The translations under genes were made by a program, and so were the position numbers. From JAGQPD01 sp020426865 (GTDB lineage Bacteria > Planctomycetota > Planctomycetia > Pirellulales > Pirellulaceae), in contig JAWKTN010000006.1 of assembly GCA_041399065.1 (NCBI GenBank), forward strand, positions 124,001-188,000: a DNA stretch of 64,000 nt, given 5' to 3'. Below the pieces are notes generated by a model. The model did not search any database and was not told where the DNA came from. It saw nothing but the letters and a program-made list of their open reading frames with translations. Positions 53,555 to 63,155 of this stretch are shown in pieces; within the stretch, counting starts at the first letter, position 1; every line of letters starts with the position of its first letter.

Positions 53555-54376
53555 TTATTCGGGAGTGATCGTGACCAGCTCGTCGGCGACGGCTTCGATC
53601 TGTGCCGCGCCGATTTCCGGGAGTTCCTCGGCGAAGCCAATCAGCAACGCCAAGTCGCACAGCCGATTGATACGACGCGGGACGCCACGCGAGTGTTCGT
53701 GGACGGCTTCGAGCGCATCGCCGGTGAAAATCATTTGTGACGCACCTGCGGCAGTGAGTTTGTGGCTCACGTAACTGATCGTCTCTTCCAACTGGAGTGG
53801 CCGAAGCAGGCACTTCACCCCCATCCGTTCGTCCAACCCCGGTGCTCGGTCCAACTGCGTTAGCAGTTGCGGTTGGCCGACCAGCAGAATTGTCCAATCC
53901 GGCCGGCCATCGGTTTCGAAATTGGTGAGCAAGCGGATGGTTTCCAATCCGGCGTATTCATGCAACAAATGGGCTTCATCGATCGCAATGACCGTGTGTT
54001 GTCCTCGCTGACTGTTCTCCGCTAGGCACCGTTCCAACCGACGCAGCTGGCAGCTCGCGTCCGTTGATTGGTCGGAAGCTGATGACGAGTCCAATTCGTC
54101 GGCAAGATAGGCAAGCAATGAAGTGGGCGACAGCTGCGGAAACACAAGATGTGCCCGCGGTTGGTATTCGTCAGGCAATTGGCGGAACAGAGTGCGTACC
54201 AGCAGTGACTTGCCCAGTCCCGCAGCGCCGGAAACAACAGCAATGCCGCGTCGGTTTTCGATCGCATAGCGGAGCTTCAGGAGCGTGCCTTGGTGGGCTT
54301 CGCCCGGATAGTAAAAACTGTCGTCCGAGAAATTCTCAAACGGCTTAACGTCCAGACGCCAATAGGGTTCGTACAT
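53555..54376 (-). CDS. ExeA-like AAA ATPase (secretion/EPS-locus type)
   Basis: A 273-residue cytoplasmic ATPase starting MYEPYWRLDVKPFENFSDDSFYYPGEAHQ, the hallmark start of ExeA/GspA-type ATPases (M-Y-x-x-x-W-x-L-x-x-x-P-F-x-N). Walker A is GAAGLGKS near residue 47, Walker B VIAIDEAHLL near 135. Sensor and arginine-finger regions follow (LLVGQPQLLTQL, GVPRRINRLCDLAL). The ATG at 54376 is chosen for this family start; the frame extends upstream without it. It overlaps the CpsD-like gene by 32 bases. It resembles the ATPase found in PEP-CTERM exopolysaccharide loci; the role is inferred. Confidence 0.92.
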   Translation of the reverse strand: MYEPYWRLDVKPFENFSDDSFYYPGEAHQGTLLKLRYAIENRRGIAVVSGAAGLGKSLLVRTLFRQLPDEYQPRAHLVFPQLSPTSLLAYLADELDSSSASDQSTDASCQLRRLERCLAENSQRGQHTVIAIDEAHLLHEYAGLETIRLLTNFETDGRPDWTILLVGQPQLLTQLDRAPGLDERMGVKCLLRPLQLEETISYVSHKLTAAGASQMIFTGDALEAVHEHSRGVPRRINRLCDLALLIGFAEELPEIGAAQIEAVADELVTITPE

Positions 54377-55574
54377 GATTTTTCGTGTCCGACACGAGGG
54401 ATGCGTATTGGAAATTCTCGACAATTGCGATATCACGGATACCCGACTCCGCAATGCGGCAACAGACGTCGTCAATCTGTTGCGTCACGGTATGTCGCAC
54501 GTCACGGACAACGATCGCAGCGTCCAGGCGATCTTCGATGCCGACTTCAAACCAATAGTGAGCCGCTTCGAACATGGGACCGCCATCGATCAAGATCAGA
54601 TCGAAGTTCTCGGACAGGCAGTCGACCAATCCTGCCGCTCGGGCGTGCATCATTTCCGATCCGGCATCCGATTGGAATGCGGCTGGAAATACGGTCAATT
54701 GGTCATCGAGCGAATAGACTGCCGTTTCGGCGAACGGGAGCATCTGCCGCAAGTCTTGCCAACCGATATCGCATTGCATTCCCAGATGAGTTGCCAGCGA
54801 CGGTTCGTACAAGTGCCCGTCGACCAGGGCGACGGAATGTCCCGACGCGGCGGCGAATTTTGCCAGGCACAATGCGAGTGTCGTGCAGCCTTCGCCACGG
54901 GAAAAACTGGTCAGCACGGTTACTTTGCGATTTTCCCGCACTTGTGCCACCAGACGGCGGACAATATCGGAGATGCGGACGGATGCCGCTGCTAGCAGGC
55001 GTTGGCACGGCACCGGCCATGCGAAACGATCGACTTCCCATTGTGCGCGAAAGTCTCCGATCAGTGCGGAAGTTGTTCCCAAGTCCTGGAAGCGGCGATC
55101 GTCGGTGATTCGCTCGGAATCGTGGTATTTGTCATCGGCGGTTCCCATCGGTGACAAGTGAGACGGGGACGCCTGGGTCCGAGTCGAGAACTTGCCGGGC
55201 GCGATGTGCGGACGTGGCGGTTGGGCCACGTTCTGCATGCCGACGTCCACTCGACGACTGGGGGCCGACCATTCGTAGGACCCACGCGGACGTTGCCGCG
55301 TCGTGCGCCGCCGCGATGTGGACGGGATTTCGGTCATTGAGTCTTCCTCCACTCCATGGGATTCGGTATCGATACGGTCTGGTTGCTCGTGGCGACCGGT
55401 TACCATCATCGTCGGTTGTCGATGCAACGCGTCGTCGCGGCGGTAGATGTCTGCCACAGAGAAGTCTGTTGCAGGATCGCCATTGGCCGTTGCCGCAACC
55501 GCTGTGTAATCGAAGGACACGCGGTTGGTATCTCGTCCAAAGACTTTGATAAACGATCGGTCGGTGTTGCTCAT
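54345..55574 (-). CDS. CpsD/CapB-like P-loop ATPase with degenerate Walker A
   Basis: A 409-residue protein. The first 190 residues are polar and low-complexity. The C-terminal 215 residues form a MinD/BY-kinase-like domain: TVLTSFSRGEGCTTLALCLA in place of Walker A, then SVALVDGHLYEPSLA (Walker A'), LIDGGPMFEAAHYW (Walker B) and ENFQYASLV. In true tyrosine kinases of this class Walker A reads GEGKTT; here the lysine is a cysteine. There is no C-terminal tyrosine cluster. It may be a non-catalytic regulator of polysaccharide export. It overlaps the genes on both sides by 4 and 32 bases, so it is in an operon. Confidence 0.85.
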   Translation of the reverse strand: MSNTDRSFIKVFGRDTNRVSFDYTAVAATANGDPATDFSVADIYRRDDALHRQPTMMVTGRHEQPDRIDTESHGVEEDSMTEIPSTSRRRTTRQRPRGSYEWSAPSRRVDVGMQNVAQPPRPHIAPGKFSTRTQASPSHLSPMGTADDKYHDSERITDDRRFQDLGTTSALIGDFRAQWEVDRFAWPVPCQRLLAAASVRISDIVRRLVAQVRENRKVTVLTSFSRGEGCTTLALCLAKFAAASGHSVALVDGHLYEPSLATHLGMQCDIGWQDLRQMLPFAETAVYSLDDQLTVFPAAFQSDAGSEMMHARAAGLVDCLSENFDLILIDGGPMFEAAHYWFEVGIEDRLDAAIVVRDVRHTVTQQIDDVCCRIAESGIRDIAIVENFQYASLVSDTKNHVRTLLASGR

Positions 55575-57541
55575 CGGGCTAAGGGGTACCCTTGGATTTC
55601 CCCGTTCAACCGTGGGCGATTGGCAACTTCTGTGCGTGGCATCGCGCTGGACGACTGGCTGGTCGTCCCTGGTCTGGCGGGCAGGTTGTAAATTTCGTAA
55701 CGACTAGGATCGGTATGTGGATATTCGCTGCCTCCTGGCGGCTGATTGCTCTGGTTCGGTCGGAACGGAATGGCAGGAGTCGGCTGGGCCACGCTAGTGC
55801 GGGTCGGAGCGTCGTCGTTGGCCAAGGCGCTTCGGAAAACGGGTTGCGTCGACGTCGAGGTCGGACTCGTGGACGCATCTGCGGTTTGCGGACCGACCAA
55901 CGAAGGTGCCGACGGGGTTGTCGGCGTGGCAGTCGGCGCCCGGTCCGTGGCGGATGGTCCATCGAGCCACGGGCGACTGCTGGTGCGTTGAGCGACCTCT
56001 AGCGGCGAATTGGGCGCATTGATATCGCGTCGAGCGACCGTTTCACCGGGAAAAAATGGCGGTGGATTAACCCCCACGACAGCATTGTCTCCTTCAACAC
56101 TGGCGACTGGCCCCAGCGTAGTGGTGGTTCCCGCTTCGGTGGCCACCGAAGCGTCTTGCCAATTGGGTGGTACTTCCATGTTCATTGCCAAATTGGGCAC
56201 CTCCAACGTTGACGCCCCTTCACTGCCAATTGCTGTCTCCTGTTCGGAAACATCGGAGACGACAACGGGTGTCTGGTCCCAGGCGTCGTCGGAATTGGCA
56301 GGCTGCGAAACCGTTGCGTTCGGGTCACCTTGCATCAGACCATACAGAAACAATCCGGCACCCGCCAATGCCAACGTGGCAGCCAAGCGAGAAATCCACC
56401 GCCCCCAACCATCGTCGTCGTCGCTTTTGGCAATCGTGGGATTGGCACTGGCTGTCACCGACGTTGAAGTTCCGGGACGGGCAACGGCGACGGTCGACGA
56501 ACGTTCCATCGGTTTCGTACCAAGGTCGCCGGCATTCTCGGGCGCAACCGGCCGTGGTACCGCCATGGTGTTGTGAGCTGTTGCGGTGGCAGGTGGAAAG
56601 GCGTGTGTGGGAAACTGATTGCCAGCTTGCGCGGGTGCGATGGATGTTGGCGAGCCAATCGCCTCTGCAGGTTCCGCCGCGATCGGCCGTGGATCATCCT
56701 TTGGCGATCCGACCGCTTGCGATTCGACCGGCTGGGGACGATGTAGTGGTGCCGTTGCGGTTTTAAGCAGGGCGGATCCGGATGCAGGTGCGGGGCGCCC
56801 GTGTGCCTCGTGAATACGGATGGCGGACGGTTCGGCTACTCGTACCACGAACGGTTCGGTATCATCGGGCCGCTGGGTATCGTTGGGCCGCTGGGTATCG
56901 TTGGGCCGCTGGGAGTGATTTGTGCCCCTGGCGACATCGCCACTGTCAGTCACTTTGCTCTTGTGGTCGGTCTCTTGCGTGTCCGCTTGTCCGGAGGTGG
57001 ACGTGGCGTAGGTGGCCTGCGGGGAGGGTTCGGCGGGATCGATCCGATAGACAGGTTGCGAGTCGGCGACGGCAGGTGACGTGGCCGGCGGCATGACCGG
57101 CATCGCAATTTCTTGGCTGACCCAACCATCTCGATCGGGGACCCAGGAAATGGGTGTCGAGATGGCGGGCGAGCGAATGTCGTGGGTCGTCAGGGCCGTC
57201 GTCAATTCGTCGACGGGGTGTGATTCGTCCCCGCTGCGAGGGTCGGGTGCATTTGGCGGAGGGGGCAAAACGTGTGTTGCCTGGTGTGTGGCGTTTGCCA
57301 GACTGCGCGCGACGTCGGCGGCATTGGCTGGCCGCGATGGCACCGGACCACTGGCGATGGGGGCCTCAATGTCTTCTCGGCTCACCATATCCGCTGGTAA
57401 GGTGGGGCCGTCCATGCTCGGAAGCCCGGTGAGCACAATCGCATTGTGCTTTTTATGATGTGCAGCTGGCGTCGGCGGCTGGCCAAAGCGGCGACGCGGG
57501 GCAATCCATTGCTGTGACGAATTTTTGTCGTTTTGGTTCAT
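55571..57541 (-). CDS. Proline-rich single-pass membrane protein of the EPS-like operon
   Basis: A 656-residue protein. The first 370 residues are Pro/Ala/Thr-rich and probably disordered, with an in-frame 18-bp tandem repeat (RPNDTQRPNDTQRPDDT) near residues 212-228. A single membrane helix lies near 390-405 (LAATLALAGAGLFLYGL). The remaining 250 residues are again Pro/Thr/Ser-rich and presumably extracytoplasmic. No domain recognised. Its stop overlaps the start of the CpsD-like gene (4 bases). This is the promoter-proximal gene of a three-gene unit with the CpsD-like and ExeA-like ATPases. It could be a structural polysaccharide co-polymerase substitute, but that is speculation. Confidence 0.75.
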   Translation of the reverse strand: MNQNDKNSSQQWIAPRRRFGQPPTPAAHHKKHNAIVLTGLPSMDGPTLPADMVSREDIEAPIASGPVPSRPANAADVARSLANATHQATHVLPPPPNAPDPRSGDESHPVDELTTALTTHDIRSPAISTPISWVPDRDGWVSQEIAMPVMPPATSPAVADSQPVYRIDPAEPSPQATYATSTSGQADTQETDHKSKVTDSGDVARGTNHSQRPNDTQRPNDTQRPDDTEPFVVRVAEPSAIRIHEAHGRPAPASGSALLKTATAPLHRPQPVESQAVGSPKDDPRPIAAEPAEAIGSPTSIAPAQAGNQFPTHAFPPATATAHNTMAVPRPVAPENAGDLGTKPMERSSTVAVARPGTSTSVTASANPTIAKSDDDDGWGRWISRLAATLALAGAGLFLYGLMQGDPNATVSQPANSDDAWDQTPVVVSDVSEQETAIGSEGASTLEVPNLAMNMEVPPNWQDASVATEAGTTTTLGPVASVEGDNAVVGVNPPPFFPGETVARRDINAPNSPLEVAQRTSSRPWLDGPSATDRAPTATPTTPSAPSLVGPQTADASTSPTSTSTQPVFRSALANDDAPTRTSVAQPTPAIPFRPNQSNQPPGGSEYPHTDPSRYEIYNLPARPGTTSQSSSAMPRTEVANRPRLNGEIQGYPLAR

Positions 57542-57897
57542 CGTGTGGTTCCACCACTGGAGGTGTCGCGGATCAAGCTGTCGTTGACAGCAGTCGACGC
57601 GCTGGGACCGCCAAGCGCACTGACCCAGCAGTTACCTGTATCGGTATGGATAAAAACGATCTTGAGTTTCAGGAGGGGGAGGCATGGATTAATGGGAGAT
57701 GGGGCGATGACGAACCAGGGGCGAGGCGAAAAGGTCCCCATTGCGATAGCTAGTGGTGACGGCGATACTTGAAGCGCCAGCACTGCTGCGTTTGCGGCGG
57801 GGCTGTCGGCATCGCCCGATCGAGCTCTCTCCAGTGGGATGCCGCCATGGCGTTCCTTCCAGCACCGGCCTAATAAGCATCAAGTACAAGTATCAGC
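57542..57897. other. Divergent intergenic region between the EPS-like operon and metH
   Basis: This 356-base gap must carry two divergent promoters. I looked for cobalamin and SAM/SAH riboswitch motifs on the plus strand and saw none. A 21-codon open frame (ATG at 57708, ribosome-binding-like GGGAGATGGGG) ends at 57773. It could be a leader peptide or nothing. Confidence 0.5.
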
Positions 57898-60800
57898 ATG
57901 ACAACAACCACGTTCGAGCGGGACATTAGCCAGCAGTTGCGTGAGCGGCTGGCGGAACGGATTTTGATATTGGACGGTGCCACGGGGACGATGGTCCAGG
58001 CTTTGGGGTTGACCGAGCGGGACATCCGGGGGGAGCGATTTGCCGAGCACGGAAAGGATTTAAAGAATTTCGTCGATATTCTATGCCTGACGCGTCCGGA
58101 CGACGTGACCGAGATTCATCGGAAGTACTTGGCGGCGGGGGCGGATATTGTGCTGACGAACACGTTTGGTGCCAGTCCGGTTGGGATGGAGGAATTCGAC
58201 CTGGTACCGTTGGTGGGCGAGTTGAATCGGGCGGCGGTGGCGTGCGCGCGGCGCGCGGTAGAGGAGTGGATGGACTGCGATGCGAGCCGGCCCAGATACG
58301 TTGCCGGGTCGATTGGACCGACGACCAAGACTGCCTCGATTTCCAGCGACGTTCAGGACGCAGGGCATCGAGCGGCGAGTTTCGACCAGCTGATGCAATC
58401 TTACTACGAGCAGGTATCGGCGTTGGTGGAAGGGGGGGTGGATATTCTCTTTCCGGAGACGTCGATTGACACGTTGAACCTGAAGGCCTGTCTATTCGCG
58501 ATCCAGAAGTATTTCGACGATAGCGGTGTTCGATTGCCGGTGATGGCATCGACAACGATTGACAGCAGCGGCCGGACGTTTGTCTCTGCGCAGACGGTTG
58601 CGGCGTTTTGGATTGCGGTATCGCATGTGCCGTTGATGAGTGTTGGGATGAACTGCGCGTTGGGGCCGGAAAAGATGCGGCCATTTGTCGAGGAGTTGGC
58701 GATGGTCAGTTCGACGCACGTGAGTTGCCATCCCAACGCGGGATTGCCCAACGAATTCGGTGGATATGACATGTCTCCGTCTCAGATGGCCACGATCTTG
58801 GGTGAATTCGCTGCCAACGGTTGGTTGAATATTGTGGGGGGGTGTTGTGGAACGACGCCGGACCATATTCGGGCACTGGCGGAAACGATGCAGGGAATTG
58901 GGCCGCGGCGGCTACCCCATCCGCCCAAACGTTCGCGCCTCAGCGGGTTGGAACCATTGGAAATGCGGCCGGAATCGAATTTCGTGATGATTGGCGAACG
59001 GACCAATGTTACCGGTTCTCGACGTTTCGCGCGACTCATTCGCGACGGAAAATTCGATGAAGCGGTCGACGTGGCGCGCCAGCAAGTTGCCGGGGGCGCG
59101 CAGGTCATCGATATCAATATGGACGACGCGTTGCTGGATGGCCCCGGTGCGATGACACGTTATCTGAACCTGATCGCCGGCGAATCCGACATCAGTCGTG
59201 TGCCGGTGATGATCGATAGTTCGCGATGGGAGGTGCTGGAGGCCGGCTTGAAGTGCCTGCAGGGCAAGGGGATCGTCAACAGCATCAGCTTGAAGGATGG
59301 CGAGGACGAATTCTTGCGTCGGGCGCGGTTGATCCGGCGTTACGGGGCGGCCGTTGTCGTCATGGCCTTCGACGAGCACGGGCAGGCCGTGGAGATCGAT
59401 GACAAAGTTCGGATCTGTCGTCGGGCATATGAACTACTGACCCAATCGATCGGTTTTCCCGCGGAAGATATCATCTTCGATCCGAATATCCTGACCGTGG
59501 CGACCGGCATGGACGAACACAATAACTATGCCGTCAACTTCATCGAAGCTACGCGACGGATCAAACAACATTGCCCAGGTGCCAAAGTCTCGGGGGGAGT
59601 GAGCAATATCTCGTTCTCGTTTCGCGGCAATGATACGGTTCGCGAGGCGATGCATGCCGCATTTCTGTACCACGCCGTGAAGGCCGGGATGGACATGGGG
59701 ATTGTCAATGCTGGGCAATTGGAAGTCTACGAAGAAATACCGGCCGAATTGCTGCAACACGTGGAAGATGTATTGTTCAATCGACGGGCCGACGCGACCG
59801 AACGCCTGCTGGCCTTGGCCGAGGAGTACAAGGGGAGTGGCGGGAAGAGTGCCGCCGAGGATTTGGCATGGCGAGAGCAGCCGGTGGAAGAGCGACTCAA
59901 ACATGCGCTGATCAAGGGGATTGACAAATACGTGGTCGAGGACGCCGAAGCGGCCCGGCAAAAGTACTCACGCTGCCTGGATGTGATCGAAGGGCCGATG
60001 ATGGCGGGGATGTCGGTTGTGGGCGACCTGTTTGGCGAGGGCAAAATGTTCCTGCCGCAGGTGGTCAAATCGGCCCGGGTGATGAAGACAGCGGTGGCCT
60101 ACCTGGAACCATTCATGGAGCAGGAAAAGCAGGCCGCAGGAACCACCGGCCATTCCGCTCGGGGTAAGATCGTCTTGGCCACCGTCAAAGGGGACGTCCA
60201 CGATATTGGGAAAAATATTGTGGGAGTCGTGTTGGGCTGCAATAGCTACCAGATCATCGATCTGGGCGTAATGGTTTCCGCCGAAAAGATCCTGGAGGTT
60301 GCCCGTGCCGAACAGGCCGATGTCATCGGGCTCTCTGGGTTGATTACCCCCAGCCTGGACGAGATGGTCCACGTTGCCCGGGAAATGAAACGCTTGGATT
60401 TCGACTGCCCGCTGTTGATCGGTGGCGCCACCACCAGTGCCAAGCATACGGCAGTGAAGATCGCGCCCCAATACCCGGGGCCCGTCGTACACGTCTTGGA
60501 CGCTTCGCGCAGCGTCGGTGTCGTCGACCGACTGCTGAGCGACAATCTGCGCGCCGAAATGGTGGCCGACAATCAACAGCTGCAATCGCAATTGCTGGCC
60601 TCGTTCCAGGAACGTCAGAAGAAACTCGTCTCCTACGCCGACGCCTGCGAACGGTCATTCCAGACCGATTGGACGAGCGTGGCGATTGATCAGCCCGATT
60701 TCCTGGGCGTTCGCGAACTAGATAATATTCCTTTGGAAGAGATCATTCCGTATATCGATTGGTCGCCCTTCTTCATGGCTTGGGAATTGAAAGGAAAATA

Positions 60801-61602
60801 CCCCGCGATTTTTGCCGATCCAAAGGTCGGTACGGCTGCGAAGGAACTCTTTGATGACGCACAAGCGTTGCTCAAAGAAATCGTCGCCACGCGTTCGCTA
60901 CAAGCCCGGGCCGTGTATGGCTTTTGGCCCGCGGCCGCCGATGGTGATGACATTGTTCTCTACCCCGATGATGACCGCAAACAGGAATTGTGCCGCTTTC
61001 ATATGCTCCGGCAACAGTGGGAACGGCAAGGGCAAGATTGTTTTCGCAGCCTTGCCGATTACGTGGCACCACGTGCCAGTGGCCGCGCCGACTACATCGG
61101 CGCGTTCGCCTGTACCGCCGGCCTGGGCGCCGAATCGCTTGTCGCTAAGTACGAACGAGAGCATGACGACGTGCGAGCAATCATGGTCAAAGCTCTGGCC
61201 GATCGATTGGCCGAGGCACTCGCCGAATTGCTCCACCAACGTGCCCGGGAACATTGGGGCTACGGCAAGAATGAAACGCTCTCCAACGAACAACTGATCC
61301 AGGAAAAGTATCGTGGCATCCGTCCCGCCCACGGCTATCCCGCTTGCCCCGACCATACCGAAAAGAAAACCCTGTTCGACCTGCTGGATGCCGATATCCA
61401 TGCCGGCATGACGCTGACTGAAAACTTTGCCATGCTTCCGGCAGCGAGCGTTAGCGGGTTGTACTTCGCCCATCCCCAGGCACGATACTTTGCCGTCAAC
61501 AGCGTCACGCGCGATCAAGTGGAAGACTACGCTCGTCGAAAAGGCGTGTCGGTGAAGGAGGTCCAGCGGTGGCTGGCCCCCATTCTGGGGTATGATGTCT
61601 AG
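57898..61602 (+). CDS. metH: Methionine synthase, cobalamin-dependent
   Basis: A 1234-residue protein (E. coli MetH is 1227) with all four modules. Homocysteine-binding: ILDGATGTMVQ, the zinc cysteines in SVGMNCALGP and VGGCCGTTPDHI. Pterin-binding (about 345-620): VMIGERTNVTGSRRF, INMDDALLDG, VPVMIDSSRW and GGVSNISFSFRG. B12-binding: DVHDIGKNIV, with the cobalt-ligating histidine, and VIGLSGLITPSLDEM. Activation domain: VYGFWPAAADGDD and RGIRPAHGYPACPDHTEK. It transfers a methyl group from methyltetrahydrofolate to homocysteine via cobalamin. Apparently it has its own promoter, with no visible riboswitch. Confidence 0.97.
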   Translation: MTTTTFERDISQQLRERLAERILILDGATGTMVQALGLTERDIRGERFAEHGKDLKNFVDILCLTRPDDVTEIHRKYLAAGADIVLTNTFGASPVGMEEFDLVPLVGELNRAAVACARRAVEEWMDCDASRPRYVAGSIGPTTKTASISSDVQDAGHRAASFDQLMQSYYEQVSALVEGGVDILFPETSIDTLNLKACLFAIQKYFDDSGVRLPVMASTTIDSSGRTFVSAQTVAAFWIAVSHVPLMSVGMNCALGPEKMRPFVEELAMVSSTHVSCHPNAGLPNEFGGYDMSPSQMATILGEFAANGWLNIVGGCCGTTPDHIRALAETMQGIGPRRLPHPPKRSRLSGLEPLEMRPESNFVMIGERTNVTGSRRFARLIRDGKFDEAVDVARQQVAGGAQVIDINMDDALLDGPGAMTRYLNLIAGESDISRVPVMIDSSRWEVLEAGLKCLQGKGIVNSISLKDGEDEFLRRARLIRRYGAAVVVMAFDEHGQAVEIDDKVRICRRAYELLTQSIGFPAEDIIFDPNILTVATGMDEHNNYAVNFIEATRRIKQHCPGAKVSGGVSNISFSFRGNDTVREAMHAAFLYHAVKAGMDMGIVNAGQLEVYEEIPAELLQHVEDVLFNRRADATERLLALAEEYKGSGGKSAAEDLAWREQPVEERLKHALIKGIDKYVVEDAEAARQKYSRCLDVIEGPMMAGMSVVGDLFGEGKMFLPQVVKSARVMKTAVAYLEPFMEQEKQAAGTTGHSARGKIVLATVKGDVHDIGKNIVGVVLGCNSYQIIDLGVMVSAEKILEVARAEQADVIGLSGLITPSLDEMVHVAREMKRLDFDCPLLIGGATTSAKHTAVKIAPQYPGPVVHVLDASRSVGVVDRLLSDNLRAEMVADNQQLQSQLLASFQERQKKLVSYADACERSFQTDWTSVAIDQPDFLGVRELDNIPLEEIIPYIDWSPFFMAWELKGKYPAIFADPKVGTAAKELFDDAQALLKEIVATRSLQARAVYGFWPAAADGDDIVLYPDDDRKQELCRFHMLRQQWERQGQDCFRSLADYVAPRASGRADYIGAFACTAGLGAESLVAKYEREHDDVRAIMVKALADRLAEALAELLHQRAREHWGYGKNETLSNEQLIQEKYRGIRPAHGYPACPDHTEKKTLFDLLDADIHAGMTLTENFAMLPAASVSGLYFAHPQARYFAVNSVTRDQVEDYARRKGVSVKEVQRWLAPILGYDV

Positions 61603-61825
61603 CTCACCGGCTCGGATCGCGTTCGGCGTTCTGAGAGGGAGCAGTCGCAGACGACGAAATTCCCCAGAACGTAGGAGACGTCAAGGACTAATCGTCAGGA
61701 AACTTGCGGAATTGGCGGGATCCAGGTAGGCTGAGACGAAGGGTTGGCCTGGCAGTTGCGTCCCTGTGGGTGGATGCGGAATTTTGGGGCGTTCGACCGT
61801 AAGCAAAGCTGACGAGGGTGGTACG

Positions 61826-63139
61826 ATGCGAGTGTTCGTCGAGCGTAATGCGTGGTTGGGAATGGAGATAGCCCTGGCCCTGACATTGGTGTTGGGGGCG
61901 ATGGGCGCACATTCGACATTTGGCGCATTTCCGACTCGGCAGTGGACCGATTCGCAGGGGCGTACGATTCGTGCATCGTTTGTGCGAATCCACGAAGCGG
62001 ATGTGATTCTCAATCGCGGTGGCAAGACGGTCCGCGTGGGGGTGAATTCGCTTAGTGATGTCGACCAGCAATATGCTCGGGCGAAGGACTTGGCGAGTGA
62101 TGCGCGGATGTGGCAGGCGGGGGGGAAGGAGATCCGAGCGCGATATGTTGGCAGCGGAGGCGGCAAGGTCCAGTTGAATAGTCTGGGGCGCGAGGTGGAG
62201 ATTCCGTTTGCGGAAATGGTGGACGCAGACCGTGATTTTGTGCGGATGCAGATGGAAGCAGATGGTCAAACTGACGAGTTGGCGGCGGTGGGCGGACCGT
62301 TGGTCAAGCCGCATGAATCCGAAACGGGCCAAGGCGAACTGGAAGACACCAACGAGTCTCTCGCGGACGCTGGAGCGACAGGCATCGAGCAACCGGGACG
62401 GACCTGGACGGACCGGCGTGGGCGAACGATTGAGGCATCATTGGTACGTGTTGAGGGCGGGCAGGTGGTCCTGCGAGCCAATGGTTCGGAAAAGTCCGTG
62501 CCGTTGGCGTCGCTTAGTGGCCCCGATCAAGTCTACGTCGCGTCGTATCAGGCACGATCAGCATTGGCGTCAGCGATGGCGGGCGACCGAAGGGCGGGGG
62601 ATTTTGGTGGAGAGATAGCGAGCGGAGGTGGCGAGGTGGTGAGCCGGCCGCGAACGCCGGAGGGTCGGGGAGGGGCGTCATGGGATCGGGCCAGTGTGAT
62701 CGCCGAAAACGCTCGGGCCCGCGAGGCCCGTCTGCAGGAGGTTCGGGAAAGGCACGAGCAGATAGCGCGAGAGAATGAGCAATGGATGCAGCAGGCGATG
62801 CAGGAATCGGTAGCGGAACCGGCGGAGCCGTTTTCTACGAATTCCGACCACTTGGCGTCGGTGCCGTCCCCCTCGGTGGTTGCTCCCGAGAGGCAGTATG
62901 ACCAAGTTGAAGTCCACGTATGCACGAACTGTAACAACGAGTTACCGAGTCGTGTAGGCGTGGGCGATCGTTGCCCGCACTGCAAGGCGTATCTTGCGTA
63001 CGAGGAAGACGCTAACGGAAATCGCAAAGGGGGGAGCACCGTTGATGGGTTACTTTCCGTGCGACCTCGCGCCGTAGCAGCGCTCGTCTGTTTGATCGTC
63101 AGCGTCATTGCAGGAGTGGCACGGGCGCTGAGAAGGTAG
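61826..63139 (+). CDS. SHD1-domain membrane protein with C-terminal zinc ribbon
   Basis: A 437-residue protein. The ATG at 61826 has GAGG 8 bases upstream and opens an export segment (MEIALALTLVLGAMGAHS). At least two SHD1 (SLA1 homology 1) repeats are visible. The first is near residues 38-80: RQWTDSQGRTIRASFVRI, then VRVGVNSLSDVDQQY. The second is near 192-235: RTWTDRRGRTIEASLVRVEGG, then VPLASLSGPDQVYV. A weaker one lies between. A coiled linker (RLQEVRERHEQIARENEQW) follows. Near 372-395 is a zinc ribbon (CTNCNNELPSRVGVGDRCPHC), then a final hydrophobic helix. SHD1 domains bind peptides in eukaryotes; the role in planctomycetes is unknown. Confidence 0.85.
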   Translation: MRVFVERNAWLGMEIALALTLVLGAMGAHSTFGAFPTRQWTDSQGRTIRASFVRIHEADVILNRGGKTVRVGVNSLSDVDQQYARAKDLASDARMWQAGGKEIRARYVGSGGGKVQLNSLGREVEIPFAEMVDADRDFVRMQMEADGQTDELAAVGGPLVKPHESETGQGELEDTNESLADAGATGIEQPGRTWTDRRGRTIEASLVRVEGGQVVLRANGSEKSVPLASLSGPDQVYVASYQARSALASAMAGDRRAGDFGGEIASGGGEVVSRPRTPEGRGGASWDRASVIAENARAREARLQEVRERHEQIARENEQWMQQAMQESVAEPAEPFSTNSDHLASVPSPSVVAPERQYDQVEVHVCTNCNNELPSRVGVGDRCPHCKAYLAYEEDANGNRKGGSTVDGLLSVRPRAVAALVCLIVSVIAGVARALRR

Positions 63140-63155
63140 GAAGCCAGATTTGCAG

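Noticed and set aside
53337..53774. 145-codon plus-strand open frame overlapping the ExeA-like gene end
   Set aside because: It is antisense to a well-supported ATPase and has no ribosome binding site or recognisable domain.
57708..57773. 21-codon leader peptide before metH
   Set aside because: The ribosome-binding-like stretch is weak and the peptide has no methionine-rich or other attenuator feature; kept only as a remark.
57542..57897. Cobalamin or SAM/SAH riboswitch before metH
   Set aside because: None of the conserved core strings of those riboswitches could be seen on the plus strand; only a covariance search could exclude a diverged one.
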